Below, in pieces: positions 9,447 to 18,621 of a stretch of 42,442 bases of DNA (positions within the stretch are counted from its first letter, which is position 1; each line of letters opens with the position of its first letter). The stretch covers positions 1 through 42,442 of the forward strand of contig JAKARM010000001.1 in assembly GCA_021822165.1 (NCBI GenBank). The letters are read 5' to 3'. The DNA comes from Microcaldota archaeon (GTDB lineage Archaea; Micrarchaeota; Micrarchaeia; Micrarchaeales; Micrarchaeaceae). Below the pieces are notes generated by a model. It did not search any database. It saw only the letters and a program-made list of their open reading frames with translations, and was not told the origin of the DNA. A program made the position numbers and the translations under genes.

Positions 9447-9519
9447 TTTGTAAAGGCCGGGAAGAGGCATATCAACCGGTTATTTAAGGGTTTCATTGAA
9501 ATATAACAGAGGGGTTACT

Positions 9520-10848
9520 ATGGCGGACTACAACCACCAAGACATAAAGGACTTGGAGGAGGAGATATTGAACAGGATGGGCGGAAGGTTCGTCAACGTC
9601 GTAGATCCGAAAAAGAGGCTTAGCATAGTGACATCTGTCGCAAAAACCATCAACCCGGCAATAAGCGAGGAGGAGATAAAGGAGATAGAGAAGGACATGT
9701 CCAACTTCTCGCCCATCGAAGAGCTGCTTGCGGACCAGTCCATAGAGGACATAATGATAAACAACACAGACAACATCTTCGTCTATGATACGGAAAAAGG
9801 GGCAAAAATGCTCGATATCAAGATGGATAAGAAGGAGCTGGATAAGTTCGTCGGAAAGCTGAAACTGTATGCGACCAGCTCGACTTCGAAGGGAAACATA
9901 ATGGACATCCACCTGCCCACAAAGAGCAGGGTCAACGTGGTGTCGTCGCCCCGTGGCTACGACGTCACAATAAGAAACTTCAAAAACAGGCCAATGAGCA
10001 TGATAGACCTGATAAATACAGGTGAGCTTGACTATGATATCGCTGCGCGGCTCTGGCTTTATGTTGATGGTTTTAGGATTAGGCCGGCAAACCTCCTCAT
10101 AGGAGGCATGCCTGCCGCCGGAAAAACAACCCTGCTTAACGCATTTTTCTCGTTCTTCAGGCCGGACACCAGGATAATAACGCTGGAGGATACTTACGAA
10201 ATAGACATAAGCACCCAGGACAACTGCGTTGCGCTTGAGACAAACGACGACCTCACCATGAAGGACCTCGTCAAGAACGTACTTAGGATGAGGCCGGACA
10301 TGATAATAATCGGTGAGGTGAGAGGGGAGGAAGCTAATGACATGATGACGGCCATGAACATAGGAAAGATAGTCATAGGCACCATACACGCATCGTCGTC
10401 CAGGGATATCGTGAATAGGCTGCAGCACCAGCCGATGAACGTCCCCCCAGACATAATACCCCTGATCGATGCCATTGTGGTGCTTTCGAATCTCTACGAG
10501 AACAAAAAGCCGGTAAGAAAGGTCGTGCAGATATCTGAAATCGCAGGGATGGAGAGCCAGATTCTCCTATCTGATCTATACAAGATAGATTATAAAACCC
10601 ACAAGGCCTCGCAGTCCATACAGAATTCAGTCACATACAGGGACACCGTAGCACGCCTGCTTGGGATATCCCCGACAGACATAATCGCGGAAGAGAGGAT
10701 ACGGGCCATGATACTGGAAAAACTCAACAAGTTGGGAAGGAGGGACATAAGGAGCATAAATGAAATCGTGAGGGACTACTATGACAACCCGGACATGACA
10801 CTGAAGAGGCTTGGCATAAATAACATGTCCCCGGCGATAAATGTCTGA
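9520..10848 (+). CDS. Type II/IV secretion system ATPase (VirB11/archaeal pilus-like)
   Basis: GGMPAAGKTTLLNAFFSF (Walker A), ITLEDTYEI, RMRPDMIIIGEVRGEEANDMMTAMNIG, GTIHASSS. Confidence 0.92.
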   Translation: MADYNHQDIKDLEEEILNRMGGRFVNVVDPKKRLSIVTSVAKTINPAISEEEIKEIEKDMSNFSPIEELLADQSIEDIMINNTDNIFVYDTEKGAKMLDIKMDKKELDKFVGKLKLYATSSTSKGNIMDIHLPTKSRVNVVSSPRGYDVTIRNFKNRPMSMIDLINTGELDYDIAARLWLYVDGFRIRPANLLIGGMPAAGKTTLLNAFFSFFRPDTRIITLEDTYEIDISTQDNCVALETNDDLTMKDLVKNVLRMRPDMIIIGEVRGEEANDMMTAMNIGKIVIGTIHASSSRDIVNRLQHQPMNVPPDIIPLIDAIVVLSNLYENKKPVRKVVQISEIAGMESQILLSDLYKIDYKTHKASQSIQNSVTYRDTVARLLGISPTDIIAEERIRAMILEKLNKLGRRDIRSINEIVRDYYDNPDMTLKRLGINNMSPAINV

Positions 10849-10857
10849 ATGGCCGGG

Positions 10858-10881
10858 GCAATAAGCATTTTTATTGCTTTT
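10858..10881 (+). terminator. Hairpin plus T-run, terminator-like
   Basis: GCAATAA-GCATTT-TTATTGC followed by TTTT, 10 bp after the ATPase stop codon. Confidence 0.45.
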
Positions 10882-10921
10882 CCTCGAATATATTTACAAC
10901 CGCTGAAAAGGCAGGAGCCGC

Positions 10922-11461
10922 ATGGAGAATAACAGGTTGAGGAGGTTTTCTGTTTTTATCATAGGTATAGGTTCACTGCTTGTGCTCGTATCCGTGATAA
11001 AGGGGGTTACGATGCTCATAACCTTTTTCAGGGGGATACCCCTCTATACCCAAAGGGATATAAGCGTAAATGTGATAAGCGTCGCCTTCAACTTCGTGAT
11101 ACCGTTCGCAGGGGGTGTACTGCTGATACTATCTGGCATAACCATAATGCAGATGTATGAGGAAATCTCCCACAGGAAGATCATAAAGCAAAACGAAAGG
11201 AGCAGGGGCAAGGAGGTTGGTACAATAATAAATTCAAGCCTCAACCAGAACGAGAAGGCGATCGTAGAGATAATAAGCTCATACCCAGACGGGGCGCTTC
11301 AATCTGATATAGTACTCAAGAGCGGTTTCTCGAAGGTCAAAGTCCACAGGATACTTAAAAAACTTGAAAATAGGGGGCTCGTAAAGAGGGGTCGTTTTGG
11401 CATAACCAACAGGGTCATCCTTAATTTCCAGAATAAGCCACTATCCCGCCACGAAGGTTAA
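10922..11461 (+). CDS. Membrane protein with C-terminal winged-helix domain
   Basis: Two N-terminal hydrophobic segments, then NEKAIVEIISSYPDGALQSDIVLKSGFSKVKVHRILKKLENRGLVKRGRFG (wHTH). Confidence 0.8.
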   Translation: MENNRLRRFSVFIIGIGSLLVLVSVIKGVTMLITFFRGIPLYTQRDISVNVISVAFNFVIPFAGGVLLILSGITIMQMYEEISHRKIIKQNERSRGKEVGTIINSSLNQNEKAIVEIISSYPDGALQSDIVLKSGFSKVKVHRILKKLENRGLVKRGRFGITNRVILNFQNKPLSRHEG

Positions 11462-11507
11462 GATTATTAAATAATTCGTTAAAATACTACTTGAGAAGGC
11501 GCATTAC

Positions 11508-11759
11508 ATGGTAAAATATATTATAGCAAGGCAATTGGTGGGAAAAAAGGTTGTGACTAATGATGGTTACGATGTCGGAAGGCTTGTAGACCTCGAGATA
11601 AGCGAAGTTACCGGGAAGATAAACAATCTCCTAATAGAGCCAAATCTAGACAGCGAGTTTGCAACGAAGCTCAAGGCCGAGGCAGGTTACGTAAGGGTGC
11701 CGTACGAGGCGATAATGGCGGTAAACGACTACGTTGTTGCCGATAGAAAGAACATGTAA
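11508..11759 (+). CDS. PRC-barrel domain protein
   Basis: ARQLVGKKVVTNDGYDVGRLVDLEISEVTGKINNLLIEPN, VRVPYEAIMAVNDYVV. Confidence 0.88.
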   Translation: MVKYIIARQLVGKKVVTNDGYDVGRLVDLEISEVTGKINNLLIEPNLDSEFATKLKAEAGYVRVPYEAIMAVNDYVVADRKNM

Positions 11760-11831
11760 CCTTCTTTCTGTTTCTCATCCTGTTTTCTCCTCCTCTTTCT
11801 TTAACACACCATTTTAAATATTTCAAGACAA

Positions 11832-12572
11832 ATGGTAATTGGTGTTTTTATACTAATTTGCGGGGGGGATGAGGCTGGCAGAGGGGCATTGATAGGCCCG
11901 CTTGTAGTCGCCCTCGTGGTGTTCAAAAAGGGCAGCGAGAAGAAGCTTGCCAGGATTGGCGTAAGGGACTCAAAACTGCTGAACACGAAGAGGAGGGAGG
12001 AGCTCTATAAAATTATCAATAGCTTGGCAATAGATACGAAGGTCGCCAAGATAGATCCGATCCAGATAAACGAGGTAATGAAAAACAAGATTTCCCTTAA
12101 TGAACTGGAGGCGATGCATTTTTCCAGGCTCTTCGACAAGCTACAGACGGATGTCGACCTCATGTACTTAGACTCTCCAGATGTCATAGAGGAAAAATTC
12201 GGGGTAAGGGTAAATATGCTCACCGTAAAACCCACAAGGGTCGCGGGGATAAAGTCTGCCGTGCAGAAAGGTGTGAAATACACAAAAATAATATCCGAAC
12301 ACAAGGCAGATACGAAGTATGCTATTGTTTCTGCGGCGAGCATAATAGCGAAAGTCACAAGAGACAGGGAGATGAAAAAGATAGAGAAAAAATTAGGGAT
12401 AGATTTGGGGTCGGGGTATCCATCTGATATTTACACCACCGATGCTGTAAGAAAGCACATGAAAAGCGGCATACTCAAGGATTACATAAGGGAGAGATGG
12501 GCAACGATGGACAGGATAAGGCAGACCCGATTGACAACATTCGGTTTCAGGTCGTTGGATACCGAACTGTAA
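11832..12572 (+). CDS. rnhB: Ribonuclease HII
   Basis: CGGDEAGRGALIGPLVVALVV, DSKLLNTKRREEL, YAIVSAASIIAKVTRDREM, GSGYPSD. Confidence 0.95.
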   Translation: MVIGVFILICGGDEAGRGALIGPLVVALVVFKKGSEKKLARIGVRDSKLLNTKRREELYKIINSLAIDTKVAKIDPIQINEVMKNKISLNELEAMHFSRLFDKLQTDVDLMYLDSPDVIEEKFGVRVNMLTVKPTRVAGIKSAVQKGVKYTKIISEHKADTKYAIVSAASIIAKVTRDREMKKIEKKLGIDLGSGYPSDIYTTDAVRKHMKSGILKDYIRERWATMDRIRQTRLTTFGFRSLDTEL

Positions 12573-12594
12573 AATTATGCTTTTATTGTTGAAT

Positions 12595-12701
12595 GGGTCT
12601 GTGGCGCAACTTGGATAGCGCACCTGGCTTCGGACCAGGGGGTTGCGGGTTCAAAATACAGTACCGGATTCCCAGTACTTATGAAATTCCCGCCAGATCC
12701 G
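12595..12701 (+). tRNA. tRNA-Arg(TCG) with a 32-nt T-loop intron (12656..12687)
   Basis: Acceptor GGGTCTG/CAGATCC, D stem GCGC/GCGC, anticodon stem CCTGG-CTTCGGA-CCAGG, T stem GCGGG/CCCGC; splicing out 12656-12687 yields T-loop TTCAAAT. Confidence 0.9.
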
Positions 12702-12711
12702 TCCATTTATG

Positions 12712-14226
12712 CTATACCGATTGCACCGTCCCGAAGGTCACACTGGGCATGACACCGTTAGGAGGATATTCTGATGAATAATAATTAACTTGAGAATTTG
12801 ACAACATCCCGTCGTACCCAGGCCCACCCCAATTAGTATAATCCCATTCTATCCGGGTTGTACCGATATTATATAAAGTTCCGCCATACCACGTAGCCCC
12901 TTCAGGGAACCACTCGTTTATTACTTGTGAGGGATTTGAAGAACCACCAAGCCACGATTCAAAATTGGTAGTTGTTGGTGCGGTGTTATACCCAAAAGCA
13001 CCACCATCATCTATAAGTACCGAAAATGTAGTTGCTGAACTTTCTTCCACCCAACCTAATGCTTTTATCGCAGAAATCCCTGAACAACCATTAGATACAG
13101 GAGGATTAGGATATCCAGCACCACCAGTATAACCACATTGATAGTTAAATTCAACATAATTTTGATTGCCCCCATTTACGTTCTGTGTAGTTCCATATAG
13201 GCCAGATTGTGTTGGGTTGCTGTTTGTTGCGGTAGGATTGGCACATATCGGAATTACGGCACCATTATACATGGTAGCTTGGTAAAGATCTGCTTCAGGG
13301 ATAAAACAACCAGTGGTTATTCCAGAGGTATAGTATACTTGATAAAGTAATCCGTTATTCATTATTTTATTTACATTATTGTACTCACCGTAAACAGGAC
13401 TCTGTTGTGGCGCCTCGCCTGCATAATTACCATCGTAGTTCAGCGTGTTCGCCCCGAATGACATGTTGACGGAGAGGGTTGAACTCGCGGCTACCCCCTG
13501 CGGAAGCTTTACCCAGAATATCGAACTTGACGAAGCAGAGGTACATCCGGTTTCGCACCAGCTGTATAGTTCTGTGGATCCTGAAAAGAATCGTATGTTG
13601 CCGAGATCAGAAGCTTCATAAGAAGAATATGTCGACGGATTAAACTCTATGGCGGTTTGGAACGGTGAAGAGGTAGGGATAGACTGCAGGTTCGTTATGG
13701 TTAGGGGGACAAATGCAACCGGGGTGAACGTGAGAGGGCCGCTTGAGGTGGATATCTTGCTTATCACCGTGCCTTTTACGATCTTGGAATACCCAGATAA
13801 AGTATCGGTATAATTTATCATCACATACCCGCTGAATATGTCACCTATTTTCCCGGAAAATGCCGAAGTTCCAGAATAACATGTCGCGGTCAGGTTGGTT
13901 TGCGCCCCTATGGGAAGATCAATCGTTGGGAAAATGCTTGCCATTACTATGTTGCTAGAATTCGTGTTGCAACCTATTGCCGTTATCACTATTGGGTTTT
14001 GGGTTTCCTGTTTTATGGACAATGCAAGGTTCCCGTTTGCGGACACAAAGCCGTTTAAGCAGATGAAATTGGATGGGAAGATACATTCGTTATTCACTAT
14101 CCCACCCTGGTTGAAAAGCCCAAGGTAGAAGAGCGATGCGAGCGCGAGGGCAATTATAAGCAGGGCCCAACCATACGTGGTCAGATATTCCATTGCGCTC
14201 TGCGATTTGTACATAATCATTTTCAT
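12712..14226 (-). CDS. Prepilin-like surface protein, DUF2341-like domain
   Basis: N-terminus MKMIMYKSQSAMEYLTTYGWALLIIALALASLFYLGLF (class III signal-like plus hydrophobic helix); DUF2341-like TAIEFNPSTYSSYEASDLGNIRFFSGSTELYSW...FWVKLPQGVAASSTLSVNMSFG. Confidence 0.75.
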   Translation of the reverse strand: MKMIMYKSQSAMEYLTTYGWALLIIALALASLFYLGLFNQGGIVNNECIFPSNFICLNGFVSANGNLALSIKQETQNPIVITAIGCNTNSSNIVMASIFPTIDLPIGAQTNLTATCYSGTSAFSGKIGDIFSGYVMINYTDTLSGYSKIVKGTVISKISTSSGPLTFTPVAFVPLTITNLQSIPTSSPFQTAIEFNPSTYSSYEASDLGNIRFFSGSTELYSWCETGCTSASSSSIFWVKLPQGVAASSTLSVNMSFGANTLNYDGNYAGEAPQQSPVYGEYNNVNKIMNNGLLYQVYYTSGITTGCFIPEADLYQATMYNGAVIPICANPTATNSNPTQSGLYGTTQNVNGGNQNYVEFNYQCGYTGGAGYPNPPVSNGCSGISAIKALGWVEESSATTFSVLIDDGGAFGYNTAPTTTNFESWLGGSSNPSQVINEWFPEGATWYGGTLYNIGTTRIEWDYTNWGGPGYDGMLSNSQVNYYSSEYPPNGVMPSVTFGTVQSV

Positions 14227-14329
14227 TACCAAACAAATCCATCCATATGGAAACAAATGCCTATTTGCGATACTTATTGGAGTATAATCGGAAGCAAGAT
14301 TTTAAAAGATGATGCATAAATAATCAACT

Positions 14330-15964
14330 ATGCAGACAAAATACGTTGTTGTCATCGGATCCTTGCTTAGCGGAATAGGGAAGGGAGTGGTAACTGCATC
14401 CATAACGAAGATACTCGGCATGTATGGATACAATGCGATGCCGTTGAAGTTTGACGGATATCTTAATTACGACTGCGGAACGATGAACCCGTACAGGCAC
14501 GGGGAGGTATTCGTTCTGGAGGATGGAAGCGAAGTGGATATGGATTTCGGTGAATACGAAAGATTTATCGATAGAGACTTCAACAACGCCTTTTCGTTGA
14601 CAGGAGGGAAGGTATTCAGCGAGATAATCTCCAATGAAAGGAAGGGCAAGTTCTTAGGGAGGGATGTGCAGATCATACCGCACGTGACCGACTTCATTAT
14701 AGACAGGGTAGAGAAAACCGCGGAAGACAACAAACTCGAAGTGATGGTTATCGAAGTAGGGGGAACGGTAGGAGATATAGAGAACAGCTACTTTGTGGAG
14801 GCGATGAGGCAATTGGCGCTTAAAAGGAAGGTAGTGTTCGTAAATACGACGTTTGTCCCGGAGCTGGAAACAGTGGGGGAACAAAAAACAAAACCCACGC
14901 AGATTGCCATGAGGGGATTGATGCAGGCGGGGATACAGCCGAATTTCATCGTATGCAGAAGCAAAAACAAACTTACCGCGGAAACGAGGAACAAGATAGC
15001 ATATTTTGCCAACCTGCCGAAAGAGGCGATAATAGACGACCACGACCTTGAAAATATATATAAGATACCGCTGGATTTCATAAGGCAGGGATTCGATAAA
15101 CTAATCCTGTCGGCGCTAGAACTGGATAGCGGCAGGATAAACAAAGAAGAACTTGAATCATGGGATTCAAACTCCAAGGCTATTAATGCTGGAAATGACA
15201 TATTGAACATCGCAATCGTAGGAAAATACATGAGCCTGCACGATTCGTACAAAAGTGTGAAAGAAGCAATAGTGCATTCGGCGGCATCCAACAATGTAAA
15301 GGTAAACCTCAACTGGATAGAATCAGAGGAGCTTGAAGGCGAAGGTGAAAGCAGGATAAGAGAGACGCTAGGGACAAATGACGGAATAATAGTCCCTGGC
15401 GGGTTCGGCGGCAGGGGGATAGAAGGGATGATAAACACCGTCAGGTATTGCAGGGAGAATGGGGTACCTTACCTTGGCCTGTGCCTCGGCATGCAGGTAA
15501 TGGCAATCGAGTTCGCAAGGAACGTATGCAACATAGAGGGATCAAATTCGGCTGAATTCGACAAAGGGGCGGAAAACAAAATAATAGTGTTGATGGACGA
15601 CCAGAAGAAAGTAATAGATAAGGGAGGGACCATGAGGCTCGGATCGTTTCCGGCGAAGATTAAAGAGGGGACAGAGGCTTACAAGGCGTACGGCAGCCAG
15701 CTGGCACATGAAAGACACAGGCACAGGTACGAATTTAACAATGACTATAGGGAGGCATTCGAAAACAAGGGAATGGTTGTAAGCGGAACGAGTCCCGACG
15801 GAAAGCTTGTAGAGATGTTGGAATGGAAAGGGCAATTTGGGATAGGAACCCAGGCACATCCGGAGCTGAAATCAAGGCTCGTGCGTCCTGCGCCGTTATT
15901 TAACAGATTCATCCACGAATCTCGTAGCTTTCACCTAAGACGAAAAGATAGAGACATAATATAG
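14330..15964 (+). CDS. pyrG: CTP synthase
   Basis: MQTKYVVVIGSLLSGIGKGVVTASI, CGTMNPYRHGEVFV, glutaminase YLGLCLGMQVMAIEFARN, GTQAHPELKSR. Confidence 0.96.
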   Translation: MQTKYVVVIGSLLSGIGKGVVTASITKILGMYGYNAMPLKFDGYLNYDCGTMNPYRHGEVFVLEDGSEVDMDFGEYERFIDRDFNNAFSLTGGKVFSEIISNERKGKFLGRDVQIIPHVTDFIIDRVEKTAEDNKLEVMVIEVGGTVGDIENSYFVEAMRQLALKRKVVFVNTTFVPELETVGEQKTKPTQIAMRGLMQAGIQPNFIVCRSKNKLTAETRNKIAYFANLPKEAIIDDHDLENIYKIPLDFIRQGFDKLILSALELDSGRINKEELESWDSNSKAINAGNDILNIAIVGKYMSLHDSYKSVKEAIVHSAASNNVKVNLNWIESEELEGEGESRIRETLGTNDGIIVPGGFGGRGIEGMINTVRYCRENGVPYLGLCLGMQVMAIEFARNVCNIEGSNSAEFDKGAENKIIVLMDDQKKVIDKGGTMRLGSFPAKIKEGTEAYKAYGSQLAHERHRHRYEFNNDYREAFENKGMVVSGTSPDGKLVEMLEWKGQFGIGTQAHPELKSRLVRPAPLFNRFIHESRSFHLRRKDRDII

Positions 15965-17506
15965 GAATATTTTCATAACGTTGCTTACGAGCGGTATCCC
16001 GTCGGCTGCTTTGTTTATATTATCTATGTCTGATTGGGTCACGGCATGCAGAACCCCAAGCATTACGGGATATATCAATACCTCAGCGAACGCCGAAAGG
16101 ATTAACATCAGGATATAATTATTACTTGAAAGCAGCATTATTACCAATAGTAATGGGATAACGGCCATATTCGCCGCCAACACGCGCAAATGCTTCCTTA
16201 TGTTTATCCTCACATTGAAATCCCTTATTATTTTCCTTAAGTACATTATGTCTATCAATATTGATGATATGAAGAACTGGATGACCACCAATCCGACACC
16301 TTTGAATGACGGTATCAACAGAGGTATTGAAAGCATCTCCACCAAAAATATCACAGTGGTGTATTTCAGCATGTCCCTCACCTTGTTGGCGCTTATGAGC
16401 AGTGATCCGGCATAGTACCCAAAAAACCCTACCAAAAGGCCCAGGACAGAAAGGCGGATATAGAGAGGTGCAAGGGTGTAAACTCCGCCGAATACGGTAT
16501 ATGAGAACTGTTTGGAGAATACTGCAATGTAAAACAGGATAGGTATGACGAAGAGGAACGCCACATATACCATATAGTTGTAAAGCTCAGATATTCCCTT
16601 GTTATTTTTTAGCCTTGAGAGGGCCGTCGAAAACATGGATATTGACGCAAGATATATCGAGCCGGTCACAAGATCCAGTAAAACGCTCATTTTGGATGCA
16701 AGCCCGAAATTTCCCGCAACAAGAGGAACTGCATATATGCCAAGCACCATGAGGGCAAAATTATTAGAGATAGACATAAGGACATTCGAGACGGCGAGAG
16801 GTATCGAAAATTCCAATAATCTGCGTATCTCCGCTAAAGAAATTGTGGGAGCCACTGGTATTTTCAACCGGAAAAGGACAATGGCAGAAACAAGGATGAA
16901 CCCTGTTATGAATCCGATAAGCAAACCCAGGATAGGGGCAGCCGCTTCAAAACCCAGCAAGGCGAATGATATGCTAGCGAGGGATTGGACTAGCGACTGG
17001 ACTACCGCGGCAACCGTCAGGTACTGGCTATTTCCGAAACCGATAAGCGAAGAATAGGATGCATCGAACAGCATCCCTGCCAATATCGTAAGAGACGCTA
17101 TTTCGAGCAGGTAGGAATAAGAGCCGGAATGCAGTATCGTCCGGGACATAAGGGGGCTTGACGCAACCATTATGATTGTTATGACAAGCCCTAGGGCAAA
17201 TATAGTGACCATGGAATTAAACCATAGCTTGCCCGCACCTTTTCTGTCGTTCCTGCCGATACGCTCCGAGATGAACTTGTTTAGAGCTGTTGATATGCCA
17301 AAATTCCCTGCAGCCCCGAAAAAGCCGACGACACCCATGGAAAGGGTATAGATGCCGTAAACGCTGGGGCCGAGTATCCTTGCAACCACAATCAAGGAGA
17401 TGCCAAGCAACACTATGGAAAGGAACCTGCCCATCAACAGGAAACTTGCGGTGTTAGCTGCCTTTTTCCCGATCTTGGAAAGATTTCCCCTTTTGTTATT
17501 CGCCAT
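15935..17506 (-). CDS. Polysaccharide/oligosaccharide flippase-type membrane protein (MOP superfamily)
   Basis: About 12-14 hydrophobic segments; ILGPSVYGIYTLSMGVVGFFGAAGNFGISTALNKFISE typical of the Wzx/RfbX family. Confidence 0.8.
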   Translation of the reverse strand: MANNKRGNLSKIGKKAANTASFLLMGRFLSIVLLGISLIVVARILGPSVYGIYTLSMGVVGFFGAAGNFGISTALNKFISERIGRNDRKGAGKLWFNSMVTIFALGLVITIIMVASSPLMSRTILHSGSYSYLLEIASLTILAGMLFDASYSSLIGFGNSQYLTVAAVVQSLVQSLASISFALLGFEAAAPILGLLIGFITGFILVSAIVLFRLKIPVAPTISLAEIRRLLEFSIPLAVSNVLMSISNNFALMVLGIYAVPLVAGNFGLASKMSVLLDLVTGSIYLASISMFSTALSRLKNNKGISELYNYMVYVAFLFVIPILFYIAVFSKQFSYTVFGGVYTLAPLYIRLSVLGLLVGFFGYYAGSLLISANKVRDMLKYTTVIFLVEMLSIPLLIPSFKGVGLVVIQFFISSILIDIMYLRKIIRDFNVRINIRKHLRVLAANMAVIPLLLVIMLLSSNNYILMLILSAFAEVLIYPVMLGVLHAVTQSDIDNINKAADGIPLVSNVMKIFLYYVSIFSS

Positions 17507-17827
17507 TTTCCACGCCCTGCCGCATGCCAATTACAAAACTATCTGTAATATGCATTATGTTCTTTTTATATGAATGCCCTGCCAAACCAGGAAGCCAGCT
17601 AGATAGAAGCCGGAACAACGCCCGGAAAGAAGCGGCCATATCGTTCAAGCCAAAACCGGTTAACAGAAGAGGGTTTTGGGTTAGAGGTATATTATTATTT
17701 CTATCAGGACACATTATATTCATTGCCCTTCGTTGTTTTAGCCGGAACAACACATAAATCAATAGGTTTCCGAATTAATTGTTTTTGGGATGATGAACCC
17801 GTAGTATAAAAAATTAAAAATGAGTAG

Positions 17828-18610
17828 ATGGCTGTTTGGATAATAATACCAGCATATAACGAGGCGAAAAGAATAAAGGCCACGCTTGACGACTATGGCA
17901 GCCTTGCGAGCAGGACCGGAGAAGAAATTAGGATTATTGTTGTCTCCGAAAGCAGAGACAGGACAAACAGCATCGTCTCGAACTATTCAAAAAAACACCA
18001 TAATGTAACGCTCATAACATCTAAGGCAAGATTAGGGAAGGGAGGTGCGGTGCGCAAAGGATTTGAAATGGCATGCAAAAAAGCAAATAAAAAGGATATT
18101 GTGGGTTTTGTGGATGCCGATGATGCGATAGAATCGGCAGAGTCGCTGAAACTCATAAGACACCTTGAAAAGCCAGGGATATCGGGGGCAATCGGATCAA
18201 GATACATGCGCGAAAGCAAGATAAAGGGGGACATACCACTGAAAAGGATTATACCTAGCAGGATATACAACCTGCTGGTAAGGGTTCTCTTCGGGCTGAA
18301 ATACAAAGATACCCAATGCGGATCCAAATTCTTCAAGAAAACGGCCCTGTGCAGCGTGGTTGGAAAGATGGTGTTAAGCGACATGAGCTTTGATGTTAAC
18401 ATTCTTTATGCTTTATGGAATAAAGGATACAGGGTTGAAGAGGTACCTATAGTGTACGATGCCACATCCCCAGACACGACAGTTGTACTGGGCTGGCAAA
18501 TGGTACAGATGTTTGTTACAATAGTCGGCTATAGGATATCGATCACACGTATCGGGAAATCAATACCTGTAACATTAAAATCCAGGGTATATGGCATCTT
18601 TAGGAAATAG
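17828..18610 (+). CDS. Family 2 glycosyltransferase (dolichyl-phosphate sugar synthase-like)
   Basis: IIPAYNEAKRIKATLDDY, RLGKGGAVRKGFEMA, VGFVDADDAIE, DTQCGSKFF. Confidence 0.88.
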   Translation: MAVWIIIPAYNEAKRIKATLDDYGSLASRTGEEIRIIVVSESRDRTNSIVSNYSKKHHNVTLITSKARLGKGGAVRKGFEMACKKANKKDIVGFVDADDAIESAESLKLIRHLEKPGISGAIGSRYMRESKIKGDIPLKRIIPSRIYNLLVRVLFGLKYKDTQCGSKFFKKTALCSVVGKMVLSDMSFDVNILYALWNKGYRVEEVPIVYDATSPDTTVVLGWQMVQMFVTIVGYRISITRIGKSIPVTLKSRVYGIFRK

Positions 18611-18621
18611 CAGGTTGTTTT

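Noticed and set aside
9493-10428. 311-aa minus-strand ORF opposite the secretion ATPase
   Set aside because: Antisense to a CDS with clear Walker motifs; no domain resemblance.
17496-17762. 88-aa minus and 77-aa plus ORFs upstream of GT2
   Set aside because: Low-quality translations without homology signal; more likely the divergent promoter region between flippase and GT2.
17790-17800. Box C-like ATGATGA (gggATGATGAaccc) before GT2
   Set aside because: No box D (CTGA) or second C'/D' pair within range, so not supportable as a C/D sRNA.
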